Source of the DNA: Oceanihabitans sp. | GTDB lineage: Bacteria; Bacteroidota; Bacteroidia; Flavobacteriales; Flavobacteriaceae | Assembly (NCBI GenBank): GCA_018067265.1 | Contig: JAGPUY010000464.1 | Span: 1-22,986 of the forward strand | DNA: 22,986 nucleotides | Direction of reading: 5' to 3' | In this document: piece after piece, positions 6,652-14,163 of the stretch | Layout: every line of letters begins with the position of its first letter | Position numbering within the stretch: position 1 is the first letter of the stretch | Position numbers and translations under genes: made by a program | Notes under the pieces: model-generated | What the model was told of the DNA's origin: nothing | Databases searched by the model: none | The model's input: the letters and a program-made list of their open reading frames with translations, nothing else

Positions 6652-9366
6652 TTATTGTTTAACAAATCTTTTAACGATTGTTTTATTATCACTAGTTGAA
6701 ATTTTTGCAAGATATAATCCAGCGCTTAATTGTTCTAAATTAAGTTTCACTTCACTTAAATTAGATTCTTTACTATAATCTTTAGTCATAATTAGTTTAC
6801 CGGTAATACTGTATACGTTAATAACAGTATTGGTATCTAATATATCTGATTTTACCGTAATGTATTTGGTTGAAGGATTAGGATATAATTTCACCTCATT
6901 ATACAAGGCTAATGTTTCTTCATCCAAATCTTGACTGTTTTGCGTAAATTCTTTGATTACAGCATTATCAAGTGTTTGCTCATTAGTAACAGATGCATCC
7001 GATTTCCCTTGGTCTTTTCCAGCACCTGCTTCTGTTTTAGAGTTACCAAATATTTTATCGATACCAAAATCAACTCCTTCTGTTGTTTCTTGTAAATTAA
7101 ATGCATAGAAACCATCTGGATTATTCGTCCCATTATCTAAATCAAAAGTGGTAGTAAAAGATAAGAATGGCGGGTTATTTTCTGGTGTTATTGCATATAC
7201 AATTTTATGACCTGCTGTAGCATCATTGAAGGTATAATTAGGGTTTGAGAAAGATGTAAATCTAGTATCTACATATTCATCTCCAGCATCTAAAATACCA
7301 TTTTCATTTAAGTCATTAAATAGATTAACCACAATAGCTACTAAAGGTGCTTCTGTTGCATCTTGTACACCATCTCTATTGTTATCATCCCATACGATAC
7401 CAGAGATATTAAAGACTAAAACAGCCTCTTCATTAATTCCAAAATCAACACCAGTAACATCTTCAGTAGTGCTAATTGCAACCACCTCATCTGTTGTTAA
7501 TATATATGTATTATCGGCGGTGTCTTCTGGTGTTACAACGACAACAAACACGTTTTCTTGACTTACATTACCAAAACTATAAGAACCATTTTCGTCTGAG
7601 ATAGTTATCGCTAACTTTTCGTCATTATCATCTAAAACCCCATTGTTATTCGTGTCTGCATATAAAAATACGATAACGTTATTTAAATACGCCTCTTCGG
7701 TTTCATACGTTTGATTTGCATTATCATCATCAAATACAATTCCATCAATAGTATAGTTAATTAATGCATTTTGATTCATTCCAAAATCCACTCCAGAAAC
7801 ATCTTCAGTTGCAGTAATTACTACCACTTCATTTGTTGTTGAAGTATATGTGTTTTCTAAAGTATTTTCAGGCACGGTTACTATTACCAATATATCTTCT
7901 TCACTAATATTAGTAAAGTTGTAATACCCATTTTCATCGGATGAAGTAACGGCTAATTCTTGGTCACCTGCATCTAAAGTTCCACTATTATTACTATCTG
8001 CATATAACGTTACTCGTACATCGTCTAAATAACCTTCTTCCGTTTCTTGTATTCCGTTCTCGTTATCGTCATCAAAAATAGTTCCTTCTAAATCATAAGA
8101 AACTTCAACATCTACCACTAAATTTAAATAATCTGCAGCATCTGTTATTTTCCCTCGATCTTCAGGCGATAAACCTTGAATCTCTATTAAACTTCCTAAT
8201 TGAATATTATTACACGTTTGTAATTGCCCTGGTTGTGTATAGCTTTGTACATAACTTTTTCTAGTACAGCTAGAAGAACAATATCCGTAATGTGAACAAA
8301 CCTTTTTGTTTTTAAGTAAATGTAGATTACTGTTTTTGTCTTTTGCTATTTGCGCATAAACATCTTCGTTATTTGCCCAATTAAATGTATTTGTATTAAA
8401 ATCGAAATGTTGGATTTGATACGTTGTAACGGCATAAATTTGACCATCATCACTTACAGCAATATCTCCAAGTTCTCCTTTATATAGGAAACTAGAATAG
8501 CCATAACTATCATATTTAGGGCTAGCATTAGAGATCGTAGAAGAATCTCCACTAAAATCGGAAAGGTTATTAAAACAAACCTCTAACAAATAAATTTTAT
8601 TATTATAACTGGTATTGCGACTACGTAAACCACTTCCGGAATCTGCAACATTAACAGCGCCATTATTTTCTAATAAACTAGATTCAGACTCATAATCACG
8701 TATGTTATAATTATCCTCTCTTCCGTTTAAACTTTTAGTTTGAGGACCATGAGTATTAGGCAAATCCTCTCCTCCTGCAGATCTACTAATACTTGTTTCA
8801 GCACCAGTATTTAAAAGAGAACCATTTTCCACCTTAAAGCTTTCTAATTCTCTTTTTAATTCGTCTTTTACATTAACCACACCACTAGACGTTCTGTAAT
8901 TATAACAACTTGTAGGGTACTCCATTGCAAAGTAAAGTTTACCATTGTAAAAAGTTGCTCCTCCAGAACCTAATCCTCTAGATGAATTTGCATGTCCGGT
9001 TGAAGCAAAATACGATCTAATATCCCCAAAAGATTTATGTGTGTTAGAATAGACATTATAACCATATACCGTCCAATTGGAGCTTGAAGCTTGATTACTT
9101 ACATAAAAAACCCATCCTGTATTCGCGTCTACTGCTAAGGAGTTTATCTCAGATACATAAGGAGATGATGTTAATAAGGTAGCTTGATAGGATTGCATAT
9201 TCACTGTATAAATATGACAACCTGCAGAAACAATTAAAGAATTATCATCTGTAGTCATCATTACAGTTGCAGCTTGCCTTTCCACATGCAAGGGTACATT
9301 CGCTTGCATGGTTTGAAAACCAAATGCAAAAGCCAAAAAGGCTAGAATTGTAATTTTTAATTTCAT
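6652..9366 (-). CDS. Large secreted protein with SdrD B-like repeats and T9SS type A sorting domain
   Basis: 904 residues. A Sec signal peptide (residues 1-22, cleavage after MQA) is followed by a beta-rich region to about residue 410 with repeated short strands (SLIVSAGCHIYTVN, IAVSDDGQIYAVTT) that resembles an irregular beta-propeller, and a Cys-rich patch (357-385: CSHYGYCSSSC...C). Three SdrD B-like beta-sandwich repeats follow (about 424-531, 538-645, 652-770). Each has an FDDDN- or WDDNN-type and a DxNxxGxLDxxD-type acidic loop, probably Ca2+ binding, and ends in VDFGM/VDFGI. A low-complexity linker (771-820) leads to a type A T9SS C-terminal domain (about 823-904: LYPNPS, YSITGKL, AGLYLAKI, KRFVKQ). 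It is likely exported by the type IX system and anchored or released at the cell surface. The ligand or role is unknown. It is monocistronic, with its own promoter box and strong terminator. Confidence 0.9.
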   Translation of the reverse strand: MKLKITILAFLAFAFGFQTMQANVPLHVERQAATVMMTTDDNSLIVSAGCHIYTVNMQSYQATLLTSSPYVSEINSLAVDANTGWVFYVSNQASSSNWTVYGYNVYSNTHKSFGDIRSYFASTGHANSSRGLGSGGATFYNGKLYFAMEYPTSCYNYRTSSGVVNVKDELKRELESFKVENGSLLNTGAETSISRSAGGEDLPNTHGPQTKSLNGREDNYNIRDYESESSLLENNGAVNVADSGSGLRSRNTSYNNKIYLLEVCFNNLSDFSGDSSTISNASPKYDSYGYSSFLYKGELGDIAVSDDGQIYAVTTYQIQHFDFNTNTFNWANNEDVYAQIAKDKNSNLHLLKNKKVCSHYGYCSSSCTRKSYVQSYTQPGQLQTCNNIQLGSLIEIQGLSPEDRGKITDAADYLNLVVDVEVSYDLEGTIFDDDNENGIQETEEGYLDDVRVTLYADSNNSGTLDAGDQELAVTSSDENGYYNFTNISEEDILVIVTVPENTLENTYTSTTNEVVVITATEDVSGVDFGMNQNALINYTIDGIVFDDDNANQTYETEEAYLNNVIVFLYADTNNNGVLDDNDEKLAITISDENGSYSFGNVSQENVFVVVVTPEDTADNTYILTTDEVVAISTTEDVTGVDFGINEEAVLVFNISGIVWDDNNRDGVQDATEAPLVAIVVNLFNDLNENGILDAGDEYVDTRFTSFSNPNYTFNDATAGHKIVYAITPENNPPFLSFTTTFDLDNGTNNPDGFYAFNLQETTEGVDFGIDKIFGNSKTEAGAGKDQGKSDASVTNEQTLDNAVIKEFTQNSQDLDEETLALYNEVKLYPNPSTKYITVKSDILDTNTVINVYSITGKLIMTKDYSKESNLSEVKLNLEQLSAGLYLAKISTSDNKTIVKRFVKQ
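7057..8097 (-). repeat. Three tandem SdrD B-like domain repeats inside the secreted-protein gene
   Basis: Repeat units lie at 7774-8097, 7432-7755 and 7057-7413. Units 1 and 2 align over 108 residues without any gap, which suggests a fairly recent internal duplication. Unit 3 is more divergent and longer in its second half, with an insertion around SFSNPNYTF and NNPDGFYAF. Confidence 0.85.
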
Positions 9367-9451
9367 GTTCGTTAGTTTTATGTTTATATTATAGCATACT
9401 ATAACACAAAACAGGCATGAAATTTCTGGTAGATTTTTTAAAAGGGGAAAT

Positions 9452-9459
9452 CAAATATA
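9452..9459 (-). promoter_or_regulatory. Bacteroidota -7 box of the secreted-protein gene
   Basis: TATATTTG on the minus strand fits TAnnTTTG and lies about 85 nt upstream of the ATG at 9366. It predicts a leader of about 80 nt within the 210-nt divergent spacer shared with upp. No clear -33 TTG was found at the expected spacing. Confidence 0.4.
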
Positions 9460-9576
9460 AAACAAATTACAACGATTCTTAGATAATTTAAAAAATTACA
9501 AAATTTTTAGACCAAACTCATAAAAAGTCGGCTTAACATCTAAACTTGCTATGGAATTTATTACTATTTTTATGGC

Positions 9577-10236
9577 ATGAAAATATTTAATCTAGCTAAA
9601 GAAAATTCTATCTTAAATTCTTTTATTTCTGAACTTAGAGATGTGAAAATTCAAAAAGACAGTATGCGTTTTAGACGAAACATAGAGCGCATAGGTGAAA
9701 TTTTGGGTTATGAAATGAGCAAATCACTACAGTATAACACAACAACTATTGAAACGCCCTTAGGAAATTGTGAAATGAGCTTACTAAACAATGATATTGT
9801 TTTATGCTCCATTTTGAGAGCTGGAGTGCCATTACACAACGGACTATTAAATTATTTTGATGATGCGGAAAATGCATTTATTTCTGCTTACAGACATCAT
9901 AAAGAAGATCCCGATAGTTTTGAAATAATAGTAGAGTATTTAGCTTGCCCAAGTTTAGAAAACAAAACGCTTATTCTTGCCGATCCCATGTTAGCCACGG
10001 GACAATCGATGCTTGCCACTTTTGAAGCATTAAAACCTTTTGGTAAACCAAAAAACGTACACTTAGTAAGTGTCATTGGGGCGCAAGAAGGTGTTGCCTT
10101 TTTAGACAAGAATTTTAGTGAAGACACTAATTTATGGATTGCTACCATTGATCCAGAATTAAGTGATAAAGGCTATATAGTTCCTGGTTTAGGGGATGCT
10201 GGAGATTTAGCTTTTGGTAAAAAACTGCAACACTAA
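9577..10236 (+). CDS. upp: Uracil phosphoribosyltransferase
   Basis: A 219-residue cytoplasmic pyrimidine-salvage enzyme that makes UMP from uracil and PRPP. Diagnostic motifs are present: ILRAGVP at about residues 79-85, the PRPP loop DPMLATGQS at 136-144, and the C-terminal uracil-binding segment YIVPGLGDAGDLAFG at about 200-214. Length fits the family. Its 3' end overlaps the convergent DUF6427 gene by 30 bp, so the last ten codons of both genes are read from opposite strands of the same DNA. The spacer upstream has an imperfect promoter (TTG at 9546-9548 and TATTTTTA at 9565-9572) almost touching the ATG, so the mRNA could be nearly leaderless; that is uncertain. Confidence 0.96.
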   Translation: MKIFNLAKENSILNSFISELRDVKIQKDSMRFRRNIERIGEILGYEMSKSLQYNTTTIETPLGNCEMSLLNNDIVLCSILRAGVPLHNGLLNYFDDAENAFISAYRHHKEDPDSFEIIVEYLACPSLENKTLILADPMLATGQSMLATFEALKPFGKPKNVHLVSVIGAQEGVAFLDKNFSEDTNLWIATIDPELSDKGYIVPGLGDAGDLAFGKKLQH

Positions 10237-11148
10237 TAATATAAATGGTGTAATTAGTAGAACACCAAAAAACACCTCTTTAAACCATTTTTCCGTAATA
10301 GTCTCAATATAACTGGCGATTATTATCGCTAAAGGAGCAAATAAGAACAAAAGTGCACTTCCGTTTTTGTTTGGTACAATAACAAACAGCACAAAAGCGA
10401 TTAATAAGGCCGAAAAAATCGTTTTAAACGCGGGCCTAATTGTTCTTGTTTTCTTTCTAAAGTTATTCAAATAGTAGAAAACAGACCAAAATCCAAAAGA
10501 AAACAATAAGGTTAAAGCTATTAAAAAAGGTACCGTATTATAGTTATTAAAGTTTAAACTTATTTGGTAATTACTAGTAAAGAAACCCCAATAACTATTA
10601 TTCATAAGTACAGATGCGCCTACACACAAAATAAGAACCGTGGCAACTCCAAAAAACGGCATTAACCAATGCTTTATATTATCACTAGAATGAAATAATA
10701 AAACTAATGGAATTAAAAAAAGAAATAAGATAGCCCAAAAATAAAACAATGAAGCAATAGCGATACAAAAAGCAGCATCAAACAATTTACTTTTTATATT
10801 TTTTTTAGTTCGCAAGCTTATAAGTCGTCTTAAAGCAAAAAGAATAAAAAAATTAGCCCAAATAACTCTTGAACTTACTAGTGATTCGGGTATAAGTAGC
10901 AAAAAAAGACTAAATAAGATGATCTCTATGTTACTTTTGAGTGTTAATTCATTTTTTGTAACAATAAAATTCAATAGTAAAATTGAAAAATAGGCGACCA
11001 TAAAAGTTACCACTTGCTGTATAACAAACACGCTAGTAACAGGTCCTTGTATATACTTTAACTTCACGCTTAAAAACGCCAAAGCTGTAATTACAAAAAC
11101 TATTAAAAAATTTATTGGCTTAGATTTACTAAAAATACTTGTAATCAT
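10207..11148 (-). CDS. DUF6427 family membrane protein
   Basis: A 313-residue integral membrane protein with about eight or nine predicted transmembrane helices and very few long soluble loops. The N-terminus MITSIFSKSKPINFLIVF matches what I recall of DUF6427, a Flavobacteriia family that lies beside upp and the small DUF6341 gene. A charged loop (RLISLRTKKNIKSK) lies about one third along. No catalytic motif is recognised and no function is assigned. The neighbourhood (upp, DUF6341, purD) is shared by relatives but does not settle a role. Its 3' end overlaps upp by 30 bp, and its start is divergent from DUF6341 with only 47 nt between them. Confidence 0.82.
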   Translation of the reverse strand: MITSIFSKSKPINFLIVFVITALAFLSVKLKYIQGPVTSVFVIQQVVTFMVAYFSILLLNFIVTKNELTLKSNIEIILFSLFLLLIPESLVSSRVIWANFFILFALRRLISLRTKKNIKSKLFDAAFCIAIASLFYFWAILFLFLIPLVLLFHSSDNIKHWLMPFFGVATVLILCVGASVLMNNSYWGFFTSNYQISLNFNNYNTVPFLIALTLLFSFGFWSVFYYLNNFRKKTRTIRPAFKTIFSALLIAFVLFVIVPNKNGSALLFLFAPLAIIIASYIETITEKWFKEVFFGVLLITPFILLVLQFFTKS

Positions 11149-11168
11149 TAACTCTTTTTGTATTTTTG
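11139..11168 (+). promoter_or_regulatory. Bacteroidota consensus promoter of the DUF6341 gene
   Basis: TTG at 11139-11141, a 19-bp spacer, then TATTTTTG at 11161-11168, a full match to the -33 TTG / -7 TAnnTTTG consensus. It predicts transcription starting about 11174, so the ATG at 11166 lies inside the promoter and the ATG at 11196 is the true start. The TTG overlaps the first codons of the divergent DUF6427 gene. Confidence 0.7.
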
Positions 11169-11195
11169 TATTGTAAATATACTATTATTACTATT

Positions 11196-11423
11196 ATGAA
11201 AGACTTTTTTTACGCAATACAGGACCTATTTGTTGATGTATTATTAGCACCTTATGGCGCTTTAGCAACATTAGAATTAGAAAGCTGGTTTGGTGCAAAC
11301 ACCATTTCTTGGATTTTTATTCTTATTGGATTTGTAGCAATGGTTTACTGGATGCTTCAATTAAGAACATTTGATAAAAACAACGAAGAAAACAAAACTG
11401 TTTCTGCACATTCTTATTTATAA
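11196..11423 (+). CDS. DUF6341 family small membrane protein
   Basis: A 75-residue protein beginning MKDFFYAIQDLFVDVLLAPYG. It has an amphipathic N-terminal half, one clear transmembrane helix (TISWIFILIGFVAMVYWML, roughly residues 38-57) and a charged tail. I recognise it as DUF6341, a small conserved Flavobacteriia family of unknown function found with DUF6427, upp and purD. The upstream ATG at 11166 is rejected as start because it falls within the -7 promoter box. The stop is only 3 nt from the stop of the convergent purD. A perfect AT-only-core 8-bp inverted repeat (11410-11417 with 11420-11427) covers both stops but is too weak to call a terminator. Confidence 0.82.
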   Translation: MKDFFYAIQDLFVDVLLAPYGALATLELESWFGANTISWIFILIGFVAMVYWMLQLRTFDKNNEENKTVSAHSYL

Positions 11424-11426
11424 GAA

Positions 11427-12698
11427 TTACAGATCAAAACCAATATCTTTACGATAATTCATCTTATCAAAATGTAGTTTATCTATACTTTGGTAAGATT
11501 TTTTTATGGCTTCTTGGTACGTGTTTCCATAACTTGTAATTGCCATTACTCGTCCGCCAGAAGTCACCACTTTACCTCCTTCTAGTTTTGCTCCAGCGTG
11601 AAAAGCGATAGAATCTGTTATCTCTTTTATCCCTGTAATTTCTTTTCCTTTTTCATAGGCTTCCGGATAACCACCAGAAACTAACATTACCGTTGTTGCT
11701 GCACGTTCATCTATTTCAATTTCTATTTGATCTAAAGTCTGATTTGCTATCGCTTGAAATATTTCGACTAAATCGTTCTTAAGCCTTGGCAGTACCACCT
11801 CTGTTTCTGGATCTCCCATTCTCACATTATACTCAATAACTTTTGGGTCGTCTCCAACTTTTATAATACCAATAAACACAAAACCTTTATAAGGTAAGTT
11901 GTCTTTTTGTAAACCAGAAATAGTAGGTTTTACAATGCGTTCTTCAATTTTATTTAAAAAGGCTTCTGTAGCAAAAGGCACTGGAGAAATAGCTCCCATT
12001 CCTCCTGTATTTAATCCGGTATCTCCTTCACCAATTCGCTTATAATCTTTTGCTGTTGGTAATATTTTATAATTTTTACCATCACTTAAAACAAAACAGC
12101 TTAATTCGATGCCATCTAAAAACTCTTCGATAACCACTTTGCTACTTGCTGCTCCAAACTTAGCATCTACCAACATCCTTTTTAATTCGGCTTTCGCTTC
12201 GTCTAAATCATTCAAAATTAAAACCCCTTTTCCTGCTGCTAAACCATCTGCTTTCAAAACATAAGGTGCTTTTAAAGTTTCTAGAAACGCATATCCATCT
12301 TCTACATTACTTGCGTTAAAACTCTGGTAAGCTGCTGTTGGTATATGATGTCTGTATAAAAATTCTTTAGCAAACTCTTTACTACCTTCTAATTCTGCTG
12401 CTGCTTTTTCAGGGCCAATAACGGCAACATGTTTTAAAGCTTCGTCTTGTAAAAAGAAATCATGAATACCTTGTACCAAAGGATCTTCTGGACCTACAAC
12501 AATCATATCCACCGCATTTTCTAAAACGAATGTCTTTATCGATTGAAAATCTGTTACACCAATATTTACGTTTGTAGCAATCTCTGCTGTTCCGGAATTT
12601 CCAGGCGCAACATATAAGTTTTTACACAATGGGCTTTGAGATATTTTCCAAGCAAAAGTATGTTCTCTTCCGCCAGAACCAAGAATTAAAATAGTCAT
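11427..12698 (-). CDS. purD: Phosphoribosylamine--glycine ligase (GAR synthetase)
   Basis: A 423-residue ATP-grasp enzyme of de novo purine synthesis that joins glycine to 5-phosphoribosylamine with ATP hydrolysis. The N-domain opens with ILILGSGGREH. The substrate/ATP regions KADGLAAGKGV, GLNTGGMGAISP and EYNVRMGDPETEV are all intact, and the C-domain has VMLVSGGYPE. Length is normal for a stand-alone purD, with no fusion to purM or purN. A -7 box lies 18 nt upstream. It is convergent with DUF6341 (3-nt gap) and divergent from the polysaccharide gene at 12783, so it marks the housekeeping edge of the polysaccharide locus. Confidence 0.97.
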   Translation of the reverse strand: MTILILGSGGREHTFAWKISQSPLCKNLYVAPGNSGTAEIATNVNIGVTDFQSIKTFVLENAVDMIVVGPEDPLVQGIHDFFLQDEALKHVAVIGPEKAAAELEGSKEFAKEFLYRHHIPTAAYQSFNASNVEDGYAFLETLKAPYVLKADGLAAGKGVLILNDLDEAKAELKRMLVDAKFGAASSKVVIEEFLDGIELSCFVLSDGKNYKILPTAKDYKRIGEGDTGLNTGGMGAISPVPFATEAFLNKIEERIVKPTISGLQKDNLPYKGFVFIGIIKVGDDPKVIEYNVRMGDPETEVVLPRLKNDLVEIFQAIANQTLDQIEIEIDERAATTVMLVSGGYPEAYEKGKEITGIKEITDSIAFHAGAKLEGGKVVTSGGRVMAITSYGNTYQEAIKKSYQSIDKLHFDKMNYRKDIGFDL

Positions 12699-12715
12699 GT
12701 TGAATTTTGTTTGCT

Positions 12716-12723
12716 CAAAAATA
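12716..12723 (-). promoter_or_regulatory. Bacteroidota -7 box of purD
   Basis: TATTTTTG on the minus strand, 18 nt upstream of the purD ATG, matches TAnnTTTG and predicts a leader of about a dozen bases. It overlaps the region a longer reading of the divergent gene would need for coding. No purine-regulator box was recognised. Confidence 0.5.
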
Positions 12724-12782
12724 AAACTAATGCGTCGAATACACGAATATTTTTTATTTACTTTACAAAAATATCTTATTGT

Positions 12783-14093
12783 TTGAATTTATTTAACCTT
12801 TCCTTGAAACTAAATGGCTTTCCTATAAAGAAGGCTTCTCGTGTTTTAGAACAGATTCAAGGTAAAAACAAAGCCGATTTTGAAGCGTATGTGCTTCAGA
12901 AAAAAAAGGATATTTTTAATTACCATATTCAAAACAATGCGTTCTATCAAAAAATTGCGCAAAACGCAAATGTTACCGATTGGGAAAACATTCCTGTAAT
13001 GACAAAAAGCGATTTGCAGCGCCCTTTAAAGGAACGACTTTCTACTGGATTTACAACAAAAAACGTATATATAAACAAAACCTCTGGTTCTTCTGGAGAT
13101 CCTTTTATTTTTGCTAAAGACAAATTTTGCCACGCATTAACTTGGGCTGTGATATTAAACAGATTTGGCTGGTTTGGCTTAGATTTTAGCAGTTCAAAGC
13201 AAGCGCGATTTTATGGTATTCCGTTAGACAAAAAAGGATATTATAAAGAACGTTTCAAAGATGTTTTAAGTAATCGTCATCGGTTTTCTGTTTTTGATTT
13301 AAGTACTATTGCTTTCGAAAAAGCCTTGAAGCAATTTGAAAACACCAACTTTCATTATATGAATGGTTATACTAGTGCAATCGTTCAATTTGCTAAGTTT
13401 CTTCAGAAAAAAAATATCGTTCTAAAAGATGTTTGTCCCACATTACATGCTTGTGTAGTAACTTCTGAAATGCTTTTTGAAGACGATAAAAAACTACTTG
13501 AAAAACAATTTAATATTCCTGTAATTAATGAATATGGTGCTTCGGAACTAGACTTAATTGCTTTCCAAAACCCAGAAGGCGATTGGCAAGTAAATAGCGA
13601 GACCCTATTTGTAGAAATTTTAGATGCACAAGACAATATCTTAGCTTTTGGCGAAGAAGGACGAATTGTAATCACATCGCTTTATAACCAAGCGCATCCT
13701 TTTATACGTTATGACATTGGAGATATTGGAATACTCGCCAAAAACAGTACGGTACAAAAACCAATATTAGCAAAATTAATTGGAAGAACGAATGATATCG
13801 CTGTTTTGCCAAGCGGAAAAAAAGCAGCAGGATTAACGTTTTACTACATTACGAAAAGTATCATAGAAACCGATAGTAAAATAACCGAGTTTATTATCGA
13901 GCAGCATACATTGGATACGTTTAAAATTATTTATGCTAGTGCTGAAAATATTTCGGAAGAAAAAGTCGAAAACATTAAAACAGAAATGGCAAAGTATCTA
14001 GAAAAAGGACTGACCGTTATTTTTGAAAGGCAAGATAAAATAGAACGCGCTAAAAGTGGTAAATTGAAACAATTTAGATCTTTACTTAATTAA
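12783..14093 (+). CDS. CapK/PaaK-like adenylate-forming enzyme of a polysaccharide locus
   Basis: A 436-residue member of the AMP-binding superfamily, phenylacetate-CoA-ligase-like (CapK) branch. Motifs: P-loop TSGSSGDP at about residues 100-107, NEYGASE at 249-255, YDIGD at 310-314, hinge region GRTND at 334-338 and the C-terminal lysine motif AKSGKLKQF near 423-431. CapK-type proteins are frequent in capsule and exopolysaccharide loci, and the acid they activate there is not generally known. The frame is open from a TTG at 12711, but that would code through the purD promoter. I prefer the TTG at 12783, giving NLFNLSLKLNGFPI, which resembles the N-terminus of relatives; no ATG is available. 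It may activate an acid for the acyl chemistry of the ACP operon, but that is inference. Confidence 0.85.
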   Translation: MNLFNLSLKLNGFPIKKASRVLEQIQGKNKADFEAYVLQKKKDIFNYHIQNNAFYQKIAQNANVTDWENIPVMTKSDLQRPLKERLSTGFTTKNVYINKTSGSSGDPFIFAKDKFCHALTWAVILNRFGWFGLDFSSSKQARFYGIPLDKKGYYKERFKDVLSNRHRFSVFDLSTIAFEKALKQFENTNFHYMNGYTSAIVQFAKFLQKKNIVLKDVCPTLHACVVTSEMLFEDDKKLLEKQFNIPVINEYGASELDLIAFQNPEGDWQVNSETLFVEILDAQDNILAFGEEGRIVITSLYNQAHPFIRYDIGDIGILAKNSTVQKPILAKLIGRTNDIAVLPSGKKAAGLTFYYITKSIIETDSKITEFIIEQHTLDTFKIIYASAENISEEKVENIKTEMAKYLEKGLTVIFERQDKIERAKSGKLKQFRSLLN

Positions 14094-14094
14094 T

Positions 14095-14163
14095 ATGAAC
14101 ACAAACCTTCTTGCAGATGCCAAGCGTATTACAGATTGTTTCGTTAAAACCAACTCCTTGTAA
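14095..14163 (+). CDS. Candidate 22-codon micro-ORF between CapK-like and glycosyltransferase genes
   Basis: An ATG one base after the CapK-like stop opens a 22-codon frame (MNTNLLADAKRITDCFVKTN and two more residues). It ends in TAATG, so its stop overlaps the glycosyltransferase start by one base. The perfect tiling suggests translational coupling or a coupling leader. Alternatively it is the degraded remnant of a lost gene. The residues are not recognised. It may be chance. Confidence 0.35.
   Translation: MNTNLLADAKRITDCFVKTNSL

Noticed and set aside
11166..11195. Upstream ATG for the DUF6341 gene
   Set aside because: It lies inside the -7 box of a consensus promoter, so it would not be on the transcript.
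11410..11427. Perfect 8-bp inverted repeat across the DUF6341 and purD stops
   Set aside because: It is nearly all A/T with a 2-nt loop and no T run, so it is too weak to call a terminator.
12711..12782. Longer N-terminus of the CapK-like protein from an upstream TTG
   Set aside because: It would place coding sequence over the purD -7 box, and the added residues look like translated AT-rich spacer; the TTG at 12783 gives a family-like N-terminus.
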